In this document: one piece after another, positions 1 through 10,350 of the stretch
Layout: each line of letters begins with the position of its first letter
How positions within the stretch are numbered: the stretch's first letter is position 1
Source of the DNA: Hydractinia symbiolongicarpus
Lineage: Eukaryota > Cnidaria > Hydrozoa > Anthoathecata > Hydractiniidae
Direction of reading: 5' to 3'
Assembly: GCF_029227915.1 (NCBI RefSeq)
Contig: NC_079876.1
Coordinates: forward strand, 13,888,001-13,952,000
DNA length: 64,000 bases
Notes under the pieces: generated by a model
What the model was told of the DNA's origin: nothing
What the model saw: only the letters and a program-made list of their open reading frames with translations
Databases searched by the model: none
Position numbers and translations under genes: made by a program

Positions 1-1336
1 TGAGATATGTATGACTGGTGAAAGTCTGAAAACAGGTGGAACCCATGCATTTTAAAGGGGCTAACGATTGACTTAGTTTGCAGTAAAAGCCCTATATGTT
101 GACTTACAAAATTTGATTGCAAACCGACATGCAGATCCCAAGTTATGGGGTTTGCAGCAAAAAATTAGGCAGCTCGGGACGAGCAAACAAGTATCATTTT
201 TGCAAAACAAAATTTATGTTAATCAATTCATCTATATATTATCTATGCATTGATAAAGTTTTAATGTACATCCCTTAACAGGTCTAAAATTATAGAAAAA
301 TTGACAGAATTTGCTATTACTTAAATATGACATCATAATTTATGCAGCATAATTAAATCTGAAATTGTTTAAATGTGAATATCTTGAGAACGAAAAGAGC
401 TTTAAAAATTTAAAAAGACTTGTTAGCTAACTTTTTAAGCTCTATAATATAAGTCCAACATCATTTTACACCCTGGGTTTCCTTTATATAAAGTTTAGTT
501 TTCGTATGTGGTTTTAAGTTTAAGATGTTTACACTTTGTGACGAAAAAAAACGAACGCATATTGTGTAAAAAACGTGTGGTGCAAACTTTGCAGATAAAC
601 TAACTATCGTTATAAATATTTAAAAATTTTCCAGTATTTATATAAAATTTCTTTACCTAAAATAACAGATTAATACAGATCGATATTATTTTCTTTTTTC
701 CTCTGTTTACAAATTCATGTCAACGTTGTTTTTTAGTTTCACAGTGTTATTTGTTAGTTTGTATTCACAACATTCACAACAACAATAAAAATCATTTTTT
801 TAAGGAAAAAGGGTTGCCAGTGTCTCCTGAAAACTTTTTATTTTTTCTATAAAAGTAGATTTTTTACATCTTTCTCCTTAAATCTCCCCTTAAATCTAGT
901 TTTACGGCTTGTCACGTGTTTTTAGTTTTAAAAACATAAAATTTTACATGGATGCAGATATAATTTCTACTTTACTCATAACCTTTCAAATCTCCTGAAG
1001 TAGATTTTTCAATTTCAGTTTTACAACTGGTCATATAATGCTATCTTCTTCACTGATGGCATTAACTTTAAAATCTCTCCTCAAGTAATATCAACTTCCT
1101 TTAAAAAATACAAAAAATTCCTAAAATCTCCTTACAAAGGTAAATATATCTTAATAAAAATTCTTAATCTTCTCAAATCAAGAGTGACAAACTATGGACA
1201 AAACACAGTAAATTGCTTGTCACTACTCCCAGACACCCTTTTGCCTCATAGAGAACATACAGCAAACATAACAATATTGAAAGTTATATTACTTTTAGTA
1301 TTGTGTAGTACAGAGACGTAATTTAATTTTTTCTAG
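1..1336. other. AT-rich non-coding, probably intron
   Basis: No reading frame or splice-bounded exon could be supported here. It ends in a good splice acceptor (pyrimidine tract followed by TAG at 1334-1336), so at least its right part is likely the intron that precedes the hydroxypyruvate isomerase exon. Confidence 0.5.
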
Positions 1337-1471
1337 GTCATATCCAAATTGGTCAAGTGCCTGGTCGACATGAACCTGATCAAAGTGGAGAAATTAATTT
1401 TCAGTTTGTTTTCAATCATTTACTGAAGGTCGGTTACACAGGTTGGATTGGTTGCGAGTACCTACCAAGTG
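1337..1471 (+). CDS. HYI: Hydroxypyruvate isomerase, internal exon
   Basis: This 135-bp exon is bounded by an AG acceptor and a GTAAT donor, both in phase 1. It encodes about 45 residues, including GQVPGRHEPDQSGEINF and GYTGWIGCEY, which are the hallmark C-terminal segments of the hydroxypyruvate isomerase family (TIM-barrel, xylose-isomerase-like). Members interconvert hydroxypyruvate and tartronate semialdehyde and are cytosolic. In the family these residues lie just before the C-terminal end of the protein, so only a short last exon should follow; I did not find it. A decayed transposon begins about 0.2 kb downstream and may lie in the next intron. Earlier exons must lie outside the window. 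The identification rests on motif recognition; the exon is intact and looks functional. Confidence 0.8.
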
Positions 1472-1659
1472 GTAATATGTTGTTTGTTTTCTAATTTTGT
1501 TTCGCATAATGGACCTTTTCATCGATAGCGACATCATTTTGAATTTTCCGTAAAGTTTTGTAATGCATCAACGGAAAGCTGGGGTATTTTAAGTTAGTGT
1601 AAACAGAAAAACTTGTTGGATTGCGTTGGATTGTATTTGTTCTAATCATGGTTTTTACT

Positions 1660-2450
1660 GAGAAAGAATTAATAAAATGAAATGTTGAGGCACTTACGAA
1701 ATATTTGTCTTCCCGAGGCATATCTTTATCTGGGGGAAAAGCTGATTTAATTAAGAAAGTCCTAGCTGCTCGGCTACTTGAACATCCAGTTTTACCATCC
1801 TTGGAGAAAAAGAGAAAAGAGATACTGGATCTAAGAGCAACGAAACTAACTGTTGGTTATATTAAAATCCCTTTTCCTGAAGAGTGAGTTAAAATTAAAC
1901 CGGATGAATTCCTTTGTACACTTCCCAGACATAACCACCAATTGTCTCAGGGCCTATGCCAAAACATTTTTTCAGAAAGGGGTTGCAACGAAGGCCATAA
2001 TCTGATGTTTGTAGGTTTGTTAAAATTGTTGATTTTAAAAATATTATAAGTTGCTTAAAGTATTGTTTCATTCGAGGTAATGTTGCGCCACAAACCAGAG
2101 TTAGGGAAACATCTTATAATGTCTGGGTGTGTATAAACTGTGACTGAAAGGGTGGTTGTGTTGCAGGATACAGTGAGTCGTGCAAGCATATTTTCGCTTG
2201 TGATAAAGATGTGCTTGATTATGCGACATAGAATAAGTCTTGCTTCTGTGTCATCACTGATACATCTGAGGTTGTCTATACCTTAAAACCTGGTCATCCT
2301 TATTTCACACAAATTCAGCATCAAATGTATGTTACTAGAACAAATCCTAACTTTGTCATTTATTTACCACAAGAATCATGCACAATTAGAGTGGAAAAAA
2401 ATACTATTTATTTGAATCATTCAGTGCCTAGCTTGGAACAGTTTTTTTAG
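1660..2450 (+). pseudogene. SAP + YqaJ-nuclease protein of an ISL2EU-like transposon, broken
   Basis: Two blocks in the same direction are recognisable. The first (about 1660-1887) encodes a SAP-like helix-extended-loop-helix motif (LSSRGISLSGGKADLIKKVL), followed by a charged segment. Its frame carries an in-frame TGA upstream (1678-1680), has no ATG and stops at 1885-1887. The second (about 2230-2450) encodes a YqaJ-exonuclease-like C-terminus (LKPGHPYFTQIQHQMYVTRT, then FVIYLPQESCTIRVE), with a stop at 2448-2450. The block between them is degraded. ISL2EU elements are known to encode a second protein with a YqaJ domain beside the transposase. The convergent transposase remnant next door (2421-3005) supports that assignment. 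SAP motifs bind DNA; YqaJ is a phage-type nuclease fold. It is clearly non-functional here. Confidence 0.65.
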
Positions 2451-3005
2451 TGGAGAAATAGCCAAAGTATGTTTCTGTAAGTTACAGTAATCACATACAA
2501 AAGGAGTTAGATCAACTGCTCTTCTACTAATTCTGATAAACTGTGCCTTATGCTTTGATAAAACGACCTTTTTTAAAGCCACAAATTTTAAAAAAATTTT
2601 CAGGTTTATTTCTTCAGTTATAAATCGGTCGCATGAACCAGCGTATGCAGATGATATATATGATGTTAAAATCCGTTTGTTCGAAATATTAATTTTTCCA
2701 AAGTGACTTTTATTTGTGCTATTGTTCTGATATTGTGCAGCAACATTATGAGAATGTTCTATCCACTGTTCTCCCATTCCTCCACGCTTGTTAAACGTCC
2801 TAGCAGAGTGTTTATGGTTATACGACAGTGTCTCATCAGGATTGAGCCAATAAATCAATGTTTCTAGCTCCAAACTAAGGAACATGATAAATTTTGTTAA
2901 TATGTTTGAAACATGACTTGCTGAGATCACAAATCTGAATGCCAAATCCCCAACAGGTGCATCTAATCGAATTCTCATTAAGGTCACTACTATTTCATCC
3001 TCCAA
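2421..3005 (-). pseudogene. ISL2EU/Harbinger-like DDE transposase fragment
   Basis: This 194-residue open frame resembles the transposase of ISL2EU-type elements (DDE_Tnp_4 fold). Its N-terminal helix-turn-helix part reads DEIVVTLMRIRLDAPVGDLA and continues into a segment with FRFVISASHVS. A later SSAYAGSCDRFITE corresponds to the conserved region around the second catalytic Asp. The block with the first Asp (usually IDCxExFIE) is scrambled or deleted, so it cannot be active. Its 3' end overlaps the 3' end of the + strand YqaJ frame by about 30 bp, a tail-to-tail arrangement. The THAP-like piece further right (3293-3550) is probably its N-terminal part. Confidence 0.55.
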
Positions 3006-3147
3006 TTAGAGGTACCTAATTGGACCAGTCCTTTCGTTGACAAAACAGTTTTATTGGACTTGCGTTGTATTTCTTCACATCATCAAGAGATGATTTAGAG
3101 CTTCGATAATACTGCAATTTTTTATAACATGGTTGGCAATAAACATA

Positions 3148-3229
3148 AATATTTTTCCTGATTGGCACCGTATGAAGTAAAGTACAATACTGTACTTTAC
3201 TTTATACGGTGCCAATCAGGAAAAATATT
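3148..3229. repeat. Near-perfect 39-bp palindrome with a 4-nt loop
   Basis: The arms 3148-3186 and 3191-3229 are reverse complements with a single mismatch and enclose ATAC. The left arm runs from AATATTTTTCCTG to GTAAAGTACA. It lies between the DDE and THAP remnants of the transposon. Such a tight hairpin is more likely a snap-back replication product or a folded-back terminal fragment than a promoter element. Confidence 0.85.
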
Positions 3230-3292
3230 GCTTGTTGATACGATCATTATCTTTGTTACATCCCAAGACATTTGAGACATTTGGTGGATCCA

Positions 3293-3550
3293 CTACAAAT
3301 CAGGTGTACTTATAGGTAATGAAGAATTAGGGATGCTAATAGGTGAAAGGATTTCTGATGAAAAGCTAGCTAGGAAAGATGATGGTGATGTCAACTCAAC
3401 ACTGACACTAAAATCAAAAGAACTAACAGTATCAGGTAAAAAATGTCTTTTGCAGATGCCGATATCCTGCTTAATTTGCGCTTTTGGATGAACAAGGCAA
3501 TGCCTGTGTATCCCTTGGTTGTTTTCTTTTCTTAACAGGCTCTTCACCAT
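3293..3550 (-). pseudogene. THAP-like N-terminal fragment of the transposase
   Basis: The 85-residue frame contains HRHCLVHPKAQIKQDIGICK followed directly by RHFLPD. A Cys-x2-His pair in an 'ICxxHF' setting is the typical end of a THAP zinc finger, the DNA-binding domain at the N-terminus of ISL2EU/P-type transposases. The first cysteine pair is not evident. The fragment sits upstream of, and on the same strand as, the DDE remnant, separated by the palindrome. Confidence is moderate because only the last THAP motif is visible. Confidence 0.4.
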
Positions 3551-3886
3551 ATCCTTTTAAATATAGTGAGGGTGTTGGCTAAGATCAGTGGGTCTTCCAT
3601 AACCAAACAGATGCGAACATATAACACTGACCTTCTTAAGAATAGAATGCTTCCTGTTTCATGCAAAGCCCCGTTTGGAATGAAACTTTGGATCAGAATC
3701 ACTTCCAATAACATGCGTTATTTCAAGCGCCTATTTGACCGCTTTTGTTTATCAAGGGTCAGGTGTATACATTGCGTGAAGCGCATTTTCGCTAACTCCT
3801 CCTTCAGAGAACTGATGCGGTATTTTTTGGACGACAGAAAAGCTAAAACAGGGCGAAACAGGCAATATCTCGACAAAATAGCTTAA

Positions 3887-6532
3887 AGACAAAACTTCGA
3901 TTTGAAAATCGGTTTCATTTAAGCACTAGGTGTTACTAATGCCTGCATCGACAGAAGAAATTGTAAAGCGTGTGTGCTTCGATCTTGAGAATTCTTGTTT
4001 CGCGTGGATTCTGAACGTAAACGGCAAAAAACTTAAAAGATTTAAAAATTATTTTATGGACATTCTTGACCTGTGGATCGACAAAAGGTGTACGCCAGCA
4101 CTATTTTAACCTGAAAAGCACCAAATACCTTAGGTCTAATTGATGACGAGTAAACTCTGACGAAGGGTGCGTCGTTAAGACAGCTTTCTAAATGTTTGTG
4201 GAACACCACATTTAATATTCAGAACTGTCGTATGTTGTCTTAGGAGGCCCTAAAGTATCATCTAGCTATTGCAAAGAATTAAACATCGACGGAGGGGCAA
4301 GGAAGCTGTCTAAAAATGCAAAATATGAGACATAAAGAAAAATTGAATATCAATTGAATGTTAGATATTTTTCAAGAAACTGGTAAAATAAATGAATTTA
4401 TCGTTTTGTGGCTTTAAATAGCTACAACAAGTTTTCGCGAGGATTTTGTCGCACATTTTATCAGAAATTTGCGTAAATTATCGATTTTGCTGATTCGGCA
4501 TTTTTTGTCATTAGAGGCGTGAAATGTGTCAATTATCCATGTTCGCTTGAAATCCATTTACCTTGTTGAATGTTTTTATTGTTTAAAGTTTCTAATAGGG
4601 AAACAACTCAAATAAAAATATGTTAGCAACAACATTTATTGGTTGAACTCTCTAAATTACAGAAGTGCCACTTGTAGACCACATAAACAGAGTTTATGTG
4701 CACACACTATTTTTGCATCCAACTTCGTAACAGAACGCATCATGTATGTGATTTGAAATTGAGATTGCAAATCGTAGTAATGAGAAGACTTAATTGCAAC
4801 GATAAACTGTTCACTATGCGCGGAGAGAGGGGAGGGGAGAGAGGGGAGGGGAGAGAGGGGAGGAGAGAGAGGGGAGGGGAAGAGGGGAAAGGGTGCAGTG
4901 GGTTTTGTAAGTGTATTATGTTTAGATTCCTGTCTCAATATTTTATTGTTTGAACATATCTCGATGACTGAGACTTGCGAAAAGCCATTTTAACATGAAA
5001 GCTAAAAACCTTTTATCATGCTTACATCTCACACATTATCTTTGACAGATAAAATCTCGCAGACTTGCCGCTATTATCGAAGATTTTTCTTCAAAAGATG
5101 AAATAATCGGTCATTTTATCATGTATTTATTTATTTATAGGTCCGAAAACAGATTTAAGTTGGTTGAAACCTTACCTGTATGTATAGACTTGTGACTCCA
5201 ATATGTTTCGACGTGTTGTTTTTATATATTGTTTCGATGGGTTGTTTCGATGTGTTGTTTCATCCAGTCAAGTGCTTGTATGTTTATTATCATTTTGTCA
5301 TTTTATATTGCTGCACAAAACGATGACAATAATGCTTTTCATAACTAGCTTTTCCAATGCCTTGTCTGAGCCATAGCTCTATCTCCGCTTAACAAAAAAA
5401 AGTATCGCAGATAAATACTTTTTGTCTATAACTCTTGTCTTTACACGAATTGTATCTAAGGATAAATCTCGCTAGTCTGTTGGTACCTTTTTTAAACGGG
5501 GTCTTTAACGGTATATTGTCATGGTTTTGCATATACGAAGATTAGAAAAGAATTTTTATTTGAATTCGATTTTGTTAAATTGACATTTAGTATTTTATTG
5601 TACATTTTAATTACACTAAATTTTCTTTCCTTTTTTGTTTGTCCGACCACTCAGAGTATTTTCCCTAAAGGCGCGTAATCACCCTTATCGAAAAAAATTA
5701 ACATATACAAATTTTCTATTTATTTTCAAGTTCAGACGGAGTTATGACTTTCCTGAAAATTTGAGGATATAAAACCTACTAGAAATGGAAATAATGGTAC
5801 TTCAATATCTTGAATTTATTGTTTGTTTTTTCCAGCCGCTATTTAACGGTCTTCTTGATCTCTTATTCTCGTGTAATAAGCAGGCCGTGGCAAAATGTTC
5901 GTGTGAAACCGCAGGTAAACAAACGGCCTTAACTTTAAATCAGCACTGAGATGGAGTTCGATAAGCTAGCGAGGCGAAGCTGTCTTCAGAAACAACAAGA
6001 AGAGGTCGGTGTTGCAAAGAAGTCTGATTTCAGTAAATTATAACGTTGAAATAATAAAGAATAACACAGAAACTTCGATTGATTTATTTCATTTATCATG
6101 TTCGGAAATTTGTTAGTACATTTATAAAAGCATTACGATGGAAACACGGCTATAGATACTCTCCCTCAGTCATTATTTTTTTTGTAATGGCATGAATCCA
6201 GCAACCATGTGATAGCTTTTGCCGTGGGTTTATTATCGCATGATTCATGCAATGAAATGCAATGGCGATTCTGTATGCGAAGAGAAATTGGGGTGAGTTT
6301 GTTATTTCTATGAAACGTTTGAGCATGTTCTGGTTGTCAGTTTTCAATAAAATTTTCAGGATAATGTTTTCCTATGTATATCTTTCAATTTTTACAATAA
6401 AATGGGTACCTCAACTTGCCTACAGAGTGATTACGTGCCTTTAAAACTACTCCCATGATGCATTGTGTGTATATCTAACAGAATGTTGTGTCATTCTTTA
6501 CATGCGAGTTTGAAAAACTCCAAGATCTCCTC
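3887..6532. other. Non-coding, no supported gene
   Basis: The sequence is AT-rich with only short chance frames. It contains the G-rich repeat listed separately and a few short repeats of a GTTTCGATGTGTTG-type word near 5200-5265. An AATAAA lies near 6050 after a short open frame, but no gene could be established. Confidence 0.5.
4822..4893 (+). repeat. GGGGAGAGA purine-rich minisatellite
   Basis: About 72 bp consist almost only of G and A, with a repeating GAGAGGGGAGGGGAGA unit and more than eight runs of three or four G. The + strand could form G-quadruplexes. Chance frames crossing it on both strands are low-complexity shadows. Confidence 0.85.
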
Positions 6533-6776
6533 AGAGATAGGAAATGTATGTTCTAGCGCAGTCGCGTGCGCGTTCCGCAGTGGCGTCACAACAAATCCAG
6601 CACCATGCCATGCTTAGCCATGCCTAGTGAAGTAAAGTCCCTATCATGCAGCGTTGAGTAAGGGTAAGTCTCTAATAATAGATGACGTCATCACAGTATG
6701 CAGAAAAGGAGTCCAAAATCTTATAGCGCAATTCCTAAAAATCTACGCATGTCAAGGTTAAGTCCCCTACTCATTT
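6533..6776 (+). repeat. Left terminal inverted repeat of the Polinton
   Basis: This matches the reverse complement of 18012-18234 with indels. Shared blocks include GGAAATGTATGTTCTAGCGC at the tip, CAAATCCAGCACCAT in the middle and TCAAGGTTAAGTCCC near the inner end. A GTAGTGACGTCATCA-like block (GATGACGTCATCA here) is also conserved. Confidence 0.85.
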
Positions 6777-6851
6777 TTGTATGAAAGGACTTACCCTTGA
6801 TCGCAGTAAAAAGTTGTTATCTTACAACCATGCTGTAAGATACCATAATAA

Positions 6852-7010
6852 ATGTGCGTCAGCTGTCAATCAAAATTTAATATATTTGGAAGTGCAGTAG
6901 CCGGTATTTTTATAGCTGGCGTTGGTATCTCTCTGCCACTAGTAGCGTTGGCACTGGCATTAGAAAAATCAGAGGAGGTGAATGGATGGATGAGACATCG
7001 AGGCTTTTGA
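6852..7010 (+). CDS. Small Polinton membrane protein
   Basis: The 52-residue ORF starts MCVSCQSKFNIFGS, so it has a CxxC at residues 2-5. One strongly hydrophobic stretch (about residues 15-38, with AGIFIAGVGISLPLVALALA) should span a membrane. It is the first gene inside the left repeat and overlaps the next short frame on the same strand. Small single-pass proteins of unknown role are common in Polintons. I do not recognise a specific family; position and an uninterrupted frame are the main support. Confidence 0.45.
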   Translation: MCVSCQSKFNIFGSAVAGIFIAGVGISLPLVALALALEKSEEVNGWMRHRGF

Positions 7011-7061
7011 GGGAAAGTCTTGATGACCTGGAAGATGATCGTCCTTGTAATTGTAAATAAA

Positions 7062-7274
7062 ATGGAAGAATGTAACGACTTTGAACGTATGCTGGATGCG
7101 TACGACAGATGTACCTGTGGACGTAGGTTTGTGGTAAAGGGTAAAATGTTGTGTTGGTACTGTTATAATGAAACAATCACGTACAACGGAGGTGGTTGCG
7201 TATGTACGATGACATGCAATTCTCTGCAGTCGTTCAAAATATATAATAAACAAGATGCTGAAATTTGGGAATGA
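7062..7274 (+). CDS. Small cysteine-rich (zinc-binding?) Polinton protein
   Basis: The 70-residue ORF contains CTCGRRFVVKGKMLCWYC, a paired-cysteine (C-x-C, then C-x2-C) arrangement suggesting a zinc-binding knuckle, followed by two more cysteine-rich turns (GGGCVCTMTC). A 24-residue frame directly upstream (6986-7060, beginning MDETSRLLRESLDDLEDDRP and ending CNCK) lies in another frame and stops two bases before this ATG. The two may once have been one gene. No known function is recognised. Confidence 0.4.
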   Translation: MEECNDFERMLDAYDRCTCGRRFVVKGKMLCWYCYNETITYNGGGCVCTMTCNSLQSFKIYNKQDAEIWE

Positions 7275-7475
7275 ACTTGTAAATCCAAAACTATTCTACT
7301 CATTTGCTGCTACCTTTACAAATATCAACTGTGTCAGATCCCATACCTGCCATTGGATCAACGGTAAGTAGTAGGGTTCCATACACGAGACCTTGTAGTA
7401 GCCCTTAGGGTAAAAACACCTTAAATCTGGTCCGCACATGGGGTCACCCGGTACAACGCTAATGCAGTGCGGCCA

Positions 7476-7795
7476 ATGAGTCTCGATTTTGAAGAATACC
7501 CCGATTGGGTTGCGAAGCATCGCCAAATTTGGTCCAAAATTGAAGGGCTGATATCTGAGCAATTGACGACAGAACCCGTAAAAAAGGACGTTACGTGAAC
7601 GCCAAACTCAAATATTACAAGGATACAATCACAACTAAATTTCACGGTATGCCAGTACCCTATGATGAGCCCTGCCAAGTCAGTGCCATTCTGGCTATAT
7701 CATCTGTATATATGCAGGATAAAAACCCCCAGACACATATCATAGAATGCCGATACAAGGACTTTAAAAAGGAATGGCTGTTAAGTGAGGATTAA
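7476..7795 (+). pseudogene. Small conserved Polinton protein, frameshifted
   Basis: An ATG at 7476 opens a frame reading MSLDFEEYPDWVAKHRQIWS and on to a lysine-rich segment, which ends about 7590. From 7595 a second frame continues with a similar hydrophilic character (KLKYYKDTITTKFHGMPVPY to WLLSED, stop 7793-7795). The two halves abut at a single-base shift, so I read one gene of about 106 residues broken by an indel. The product is hydrophilic, without signal peptide or membrane segment. I do not recognise a fold. Confidence 0.4.
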
Positions 7796-7929
7796 AACCA
7801 TATATTTTATACGCTTTGTAGACCTACAAAATATATACCAAAATTATGTTCTATGCTCAGGTGGGGATTCTAGATACCGCTTGCATACTGCGCAGGTCGA
7901 ACGTTTTTTAAAATTTCATCCTGTATCTC

Positions 7930-8504
7930 CTACCTTCCTTCATCACGACGAATTAGTTGGGCTCTCACTTGTTTGTTAATGGCGTTCACAATACCATTAA
8001 AACAGCGCCGCACCTGTTCCTTCAATAGCATGCATTTTTCCTTTTCACGGCTAATCAGGCTGTACTCGTAGTCGCTAATCACACCGTTTTCCATTGCCTT
8101 GCTGATCAGATCGACGACAGAATTTACTTTCGGCCAATAGCCTGATGCCCTCATGCTTCTTGCTCTTAACCTCAAGCCTTTTCGAAGCGTTTCTAAGCTC
8201 GGCTTGCCCTATCCCGGCTGCAATCATTAGCCCCCCCATCGCTATAGCAAGGGGCAATGGCTCCAATACCAAGCCCGGACGTAATCACGCTCACACCAAG
8301 CAGGCCGTGGTCGCAGAAGCGTACCCACGTGCCATGCATTTTAAACTTCTTTGCATGCTTATCCCGCTCCTTAACTTCATTCCGCAGATACTTTTCAATA
8401 TCATCCATTTTTTTGAGTCTGTAAATTTGGCTCTCATCCTGCATATCAGCACCTTGTGCAGGTGCACTCGGTAAGTTTGGGTAAAGTTTGCTGATATCGC
8501 TCAT
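7930..8504 (-). pseudogene. Polinton helical protein with hydrophobic middle, frameshifted
   Basis: Three overlapping reverse-strand frames form one colinear gene starting at 8504. The N-terminus MSDISKLYPNLPSAPAQGAD is followed by a charged helix (EKYLRNEVKERDKHAKKFKM). Next comes a glycine/alanine-rich hydrophobic stretch (for example LPLAIAMGGLMIAAGIG near 8215-8265). The C-terminus is charged and coiled-coil-like, with EKEKCMLLKEQVRRCFNGIV. At least two indels break the frame. The pattern is a soluble head, membrane-active middle and helical tail, which would suit a minor virion component. That role is inferred from position in the element and composition only. Confidence 0.45.
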
Positions 8505-8629
8505 TTATTCTATGAGAAGGCACATAGTTAGGCCTAGTGAACGTAACGTTCTTCTCATGATGATAGACGTCTGTTAACATGAACTCGAGCCCTTTAGGGG
8601 GAGGTAAACAGGGGTATCAAAACTCCAGG

Positions 8630-8849
8630 TTAACATATCCCCCAAGCGTTTAGCTCCTTAGTGGGAAGTAAGGCCAGAATCTTCGACTTTTTACCATCAA
8701 GCAGGCAGTCGTCTTCATCCAACTGAGGGCACACAAGTCTCAATCTGTGGTAGACGCCGCTCCTATAATAGGCATCGTGGTCACCGCTAGTGTAATATTT
8801 TTTTTCGGGATCGTAGGGTAGGCCCAAAAGCTCAAGCAGCTGTCAATGA
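8630..8849 (-). CDS. Hypothetical Polinton small protein
   Basis: A reverse frame of about 70 codons runs from just left of the structural gene's ATG to a stop at 8630. It contains GLPYDPEKKYYTSGDHDAYY and YHRLRLVCPQLDEDD. No ATG is present, so the start is unclear. It would be divergent from the large + strand gene. It is not recognised and could be a remnant or a chance frame. Confidence 0.25.
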
Positions 8850-10350
8850 ATAACCACAGTTTACCCATCGCTGACACGAAGCCTGCAGAGTCCATTTTTC
8901 AGGACAAAAAGCTTGATCTTGTGCCCTGCTTTGCTATTGACGATACTCGCAATATCTTCTATCCAATATAAACCATTCATGATCACGATCTGAGTCACCC
9001 TCTGATCCGGTCCTTTGTTTTAAGAAAGGATGAACATATATTCGTATAACCCTAAAGCAAAGTATAAAAGTAACGGAGGGGAGTGGCCCCTTGGTGTAAC
9101 CAACTTGGAGCACCAAGATCTTTTCGTGTCTACGGAGTCGCATATCTCTGTGGCATTCCCTGAATTTAGCAAATATGCTATCAAGGTCCCAACAACCTAC
9201 CTTGATGACCCCGTTTAACTGGGATGGGCATGACAGGCCTTGGACTACTGGAATATCCAGGTGAATTTCGCCACACACTGCGCCACGACGGCATTAGGCA
9301 TCTGTGCCAAGCACATGACGGGTTCTGTACCCCTTATCAACTCCATCTTCAAATTTCACGTCTACTACCACATGCATCGTATTCTTGCAAGAATGAAGGT
9401 ACCCATGCTTTACGATGACGGGTTCTTGCAGTACAAAACTCCTATTCCACCTCGGGATATGCACAAATTTGCCGTGAGTATGGAGCAGATCCTGATGCTT
9501 TGTACAAATTCAAGGCAGTCATGTCGTCATTGACAAACGGGAGATGGTGACCCAAAGTTGATGGGGACTGGGCCAAATTCATCATCCCAACAAGTCAAGG
9601 CCTTGCATCTAAAGGTTGACCGAACTGAGTGAAAGTAAAAGGGCTTACGTGGTCTTGTTGTTGGGGCCAAAGCCTCCCTAGTCGGGTCCGATGCTGACAA
9701 CTACACAGCAAGGCAGATTTTACTGCAGAAATTTGAAACCATGATACAGCGCTTCGAAAATGTAGGGCATAATATCACCGAATTCTAGAAGGTGCTGCAA
9801 TATGCCCGAACTCCGGTGAATTTTACCGTCATGCATGGCGTGTACATGTTGCCTTCCGACATCGGATGTAACGAAACTGTTAGAGGACAAGAGGGTTGAA
9901 ATTAAGAGGGCCACTACCAAATATCACCATACGTTAAGCCCCAGGATGCGCAGGAGCTAGTCTCTGGGGAGCCTAGTAGCACCTGGGTGAAGCACTTGTA
10001 TACCATCGTAAAGAGTCTAAACAATACCAAGACTACCATCATCGGTCTTAAGCCCAGCAAAGCTATCAAACTCGATGAGGTACCGCTCGCAAAAAGCGAA
10101 GAATATCCCGAAGAGAAACCCTTGCCAGAGGATGGATTGTACTTAACCAGGGGAAGAGCACGGTGATGCAAGACGACGTGCAACTGATGTTTTCTGGAGT
10201 TGGAAAATGTATAGGTTGGACCGTATAGGAGCAGGTAGTCGTGTTTTAAACTACCTGAAAGACGGTCCTGATCGCAGCTTCGTCTCGGAAGAACTCATGC
10301 TTATTCCCGAATATGTTCAGGTACCTTCAGAATATGGTAAAGAGTGGTAG
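8846..10350 (+). pseudogene. Large Polinton structural (capsid-candidate) protein, heavily frameshifted
   Basis: Starting at ATG 8846, overlapping + strand frames can be followed to the TAG at 10348-10350, changing frame several times. Recognisable segments are NHSLPIADTKPAESIF, then VTNLEHQDLFVSTESHISVA, then NIQVNFATHCATTALG with HVYYHMHRILARMKVPMLYD. Later come LLQKFETMIQRFENVGHNIT, VNFTVMHGVYMLPSDIG, and near the end LNYLKDGPDRSFVSEELM. These blocks look like one long, conserved cnidarian Polinton protein of roughly 500 residues. It is the longest non-polymerase gene of the element and lies in the usual morphogenesis region, so a capsid role is plausible. I cannot show a jelly-roll fold. 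At least five frame changes or stops make it non-functional. Confidence 0.5.

Noticed and set aside
3566-3886. 106-residue + strand frame beside the THAP fragment
   Set aside because: Basic and Arg/Lys-rich but no family motif, splice context or partner; could be a transposon remnant but not supportable.
5837-5950. Open segment after a TTTTTTCCAG acceptor, with AATAAA near 6050
   Set aside because: Could be a terminal exon, but the frame is only 38 codons, shows no recognisable motif and does not resemble the missing end of hydroxypyruvate isomerase.
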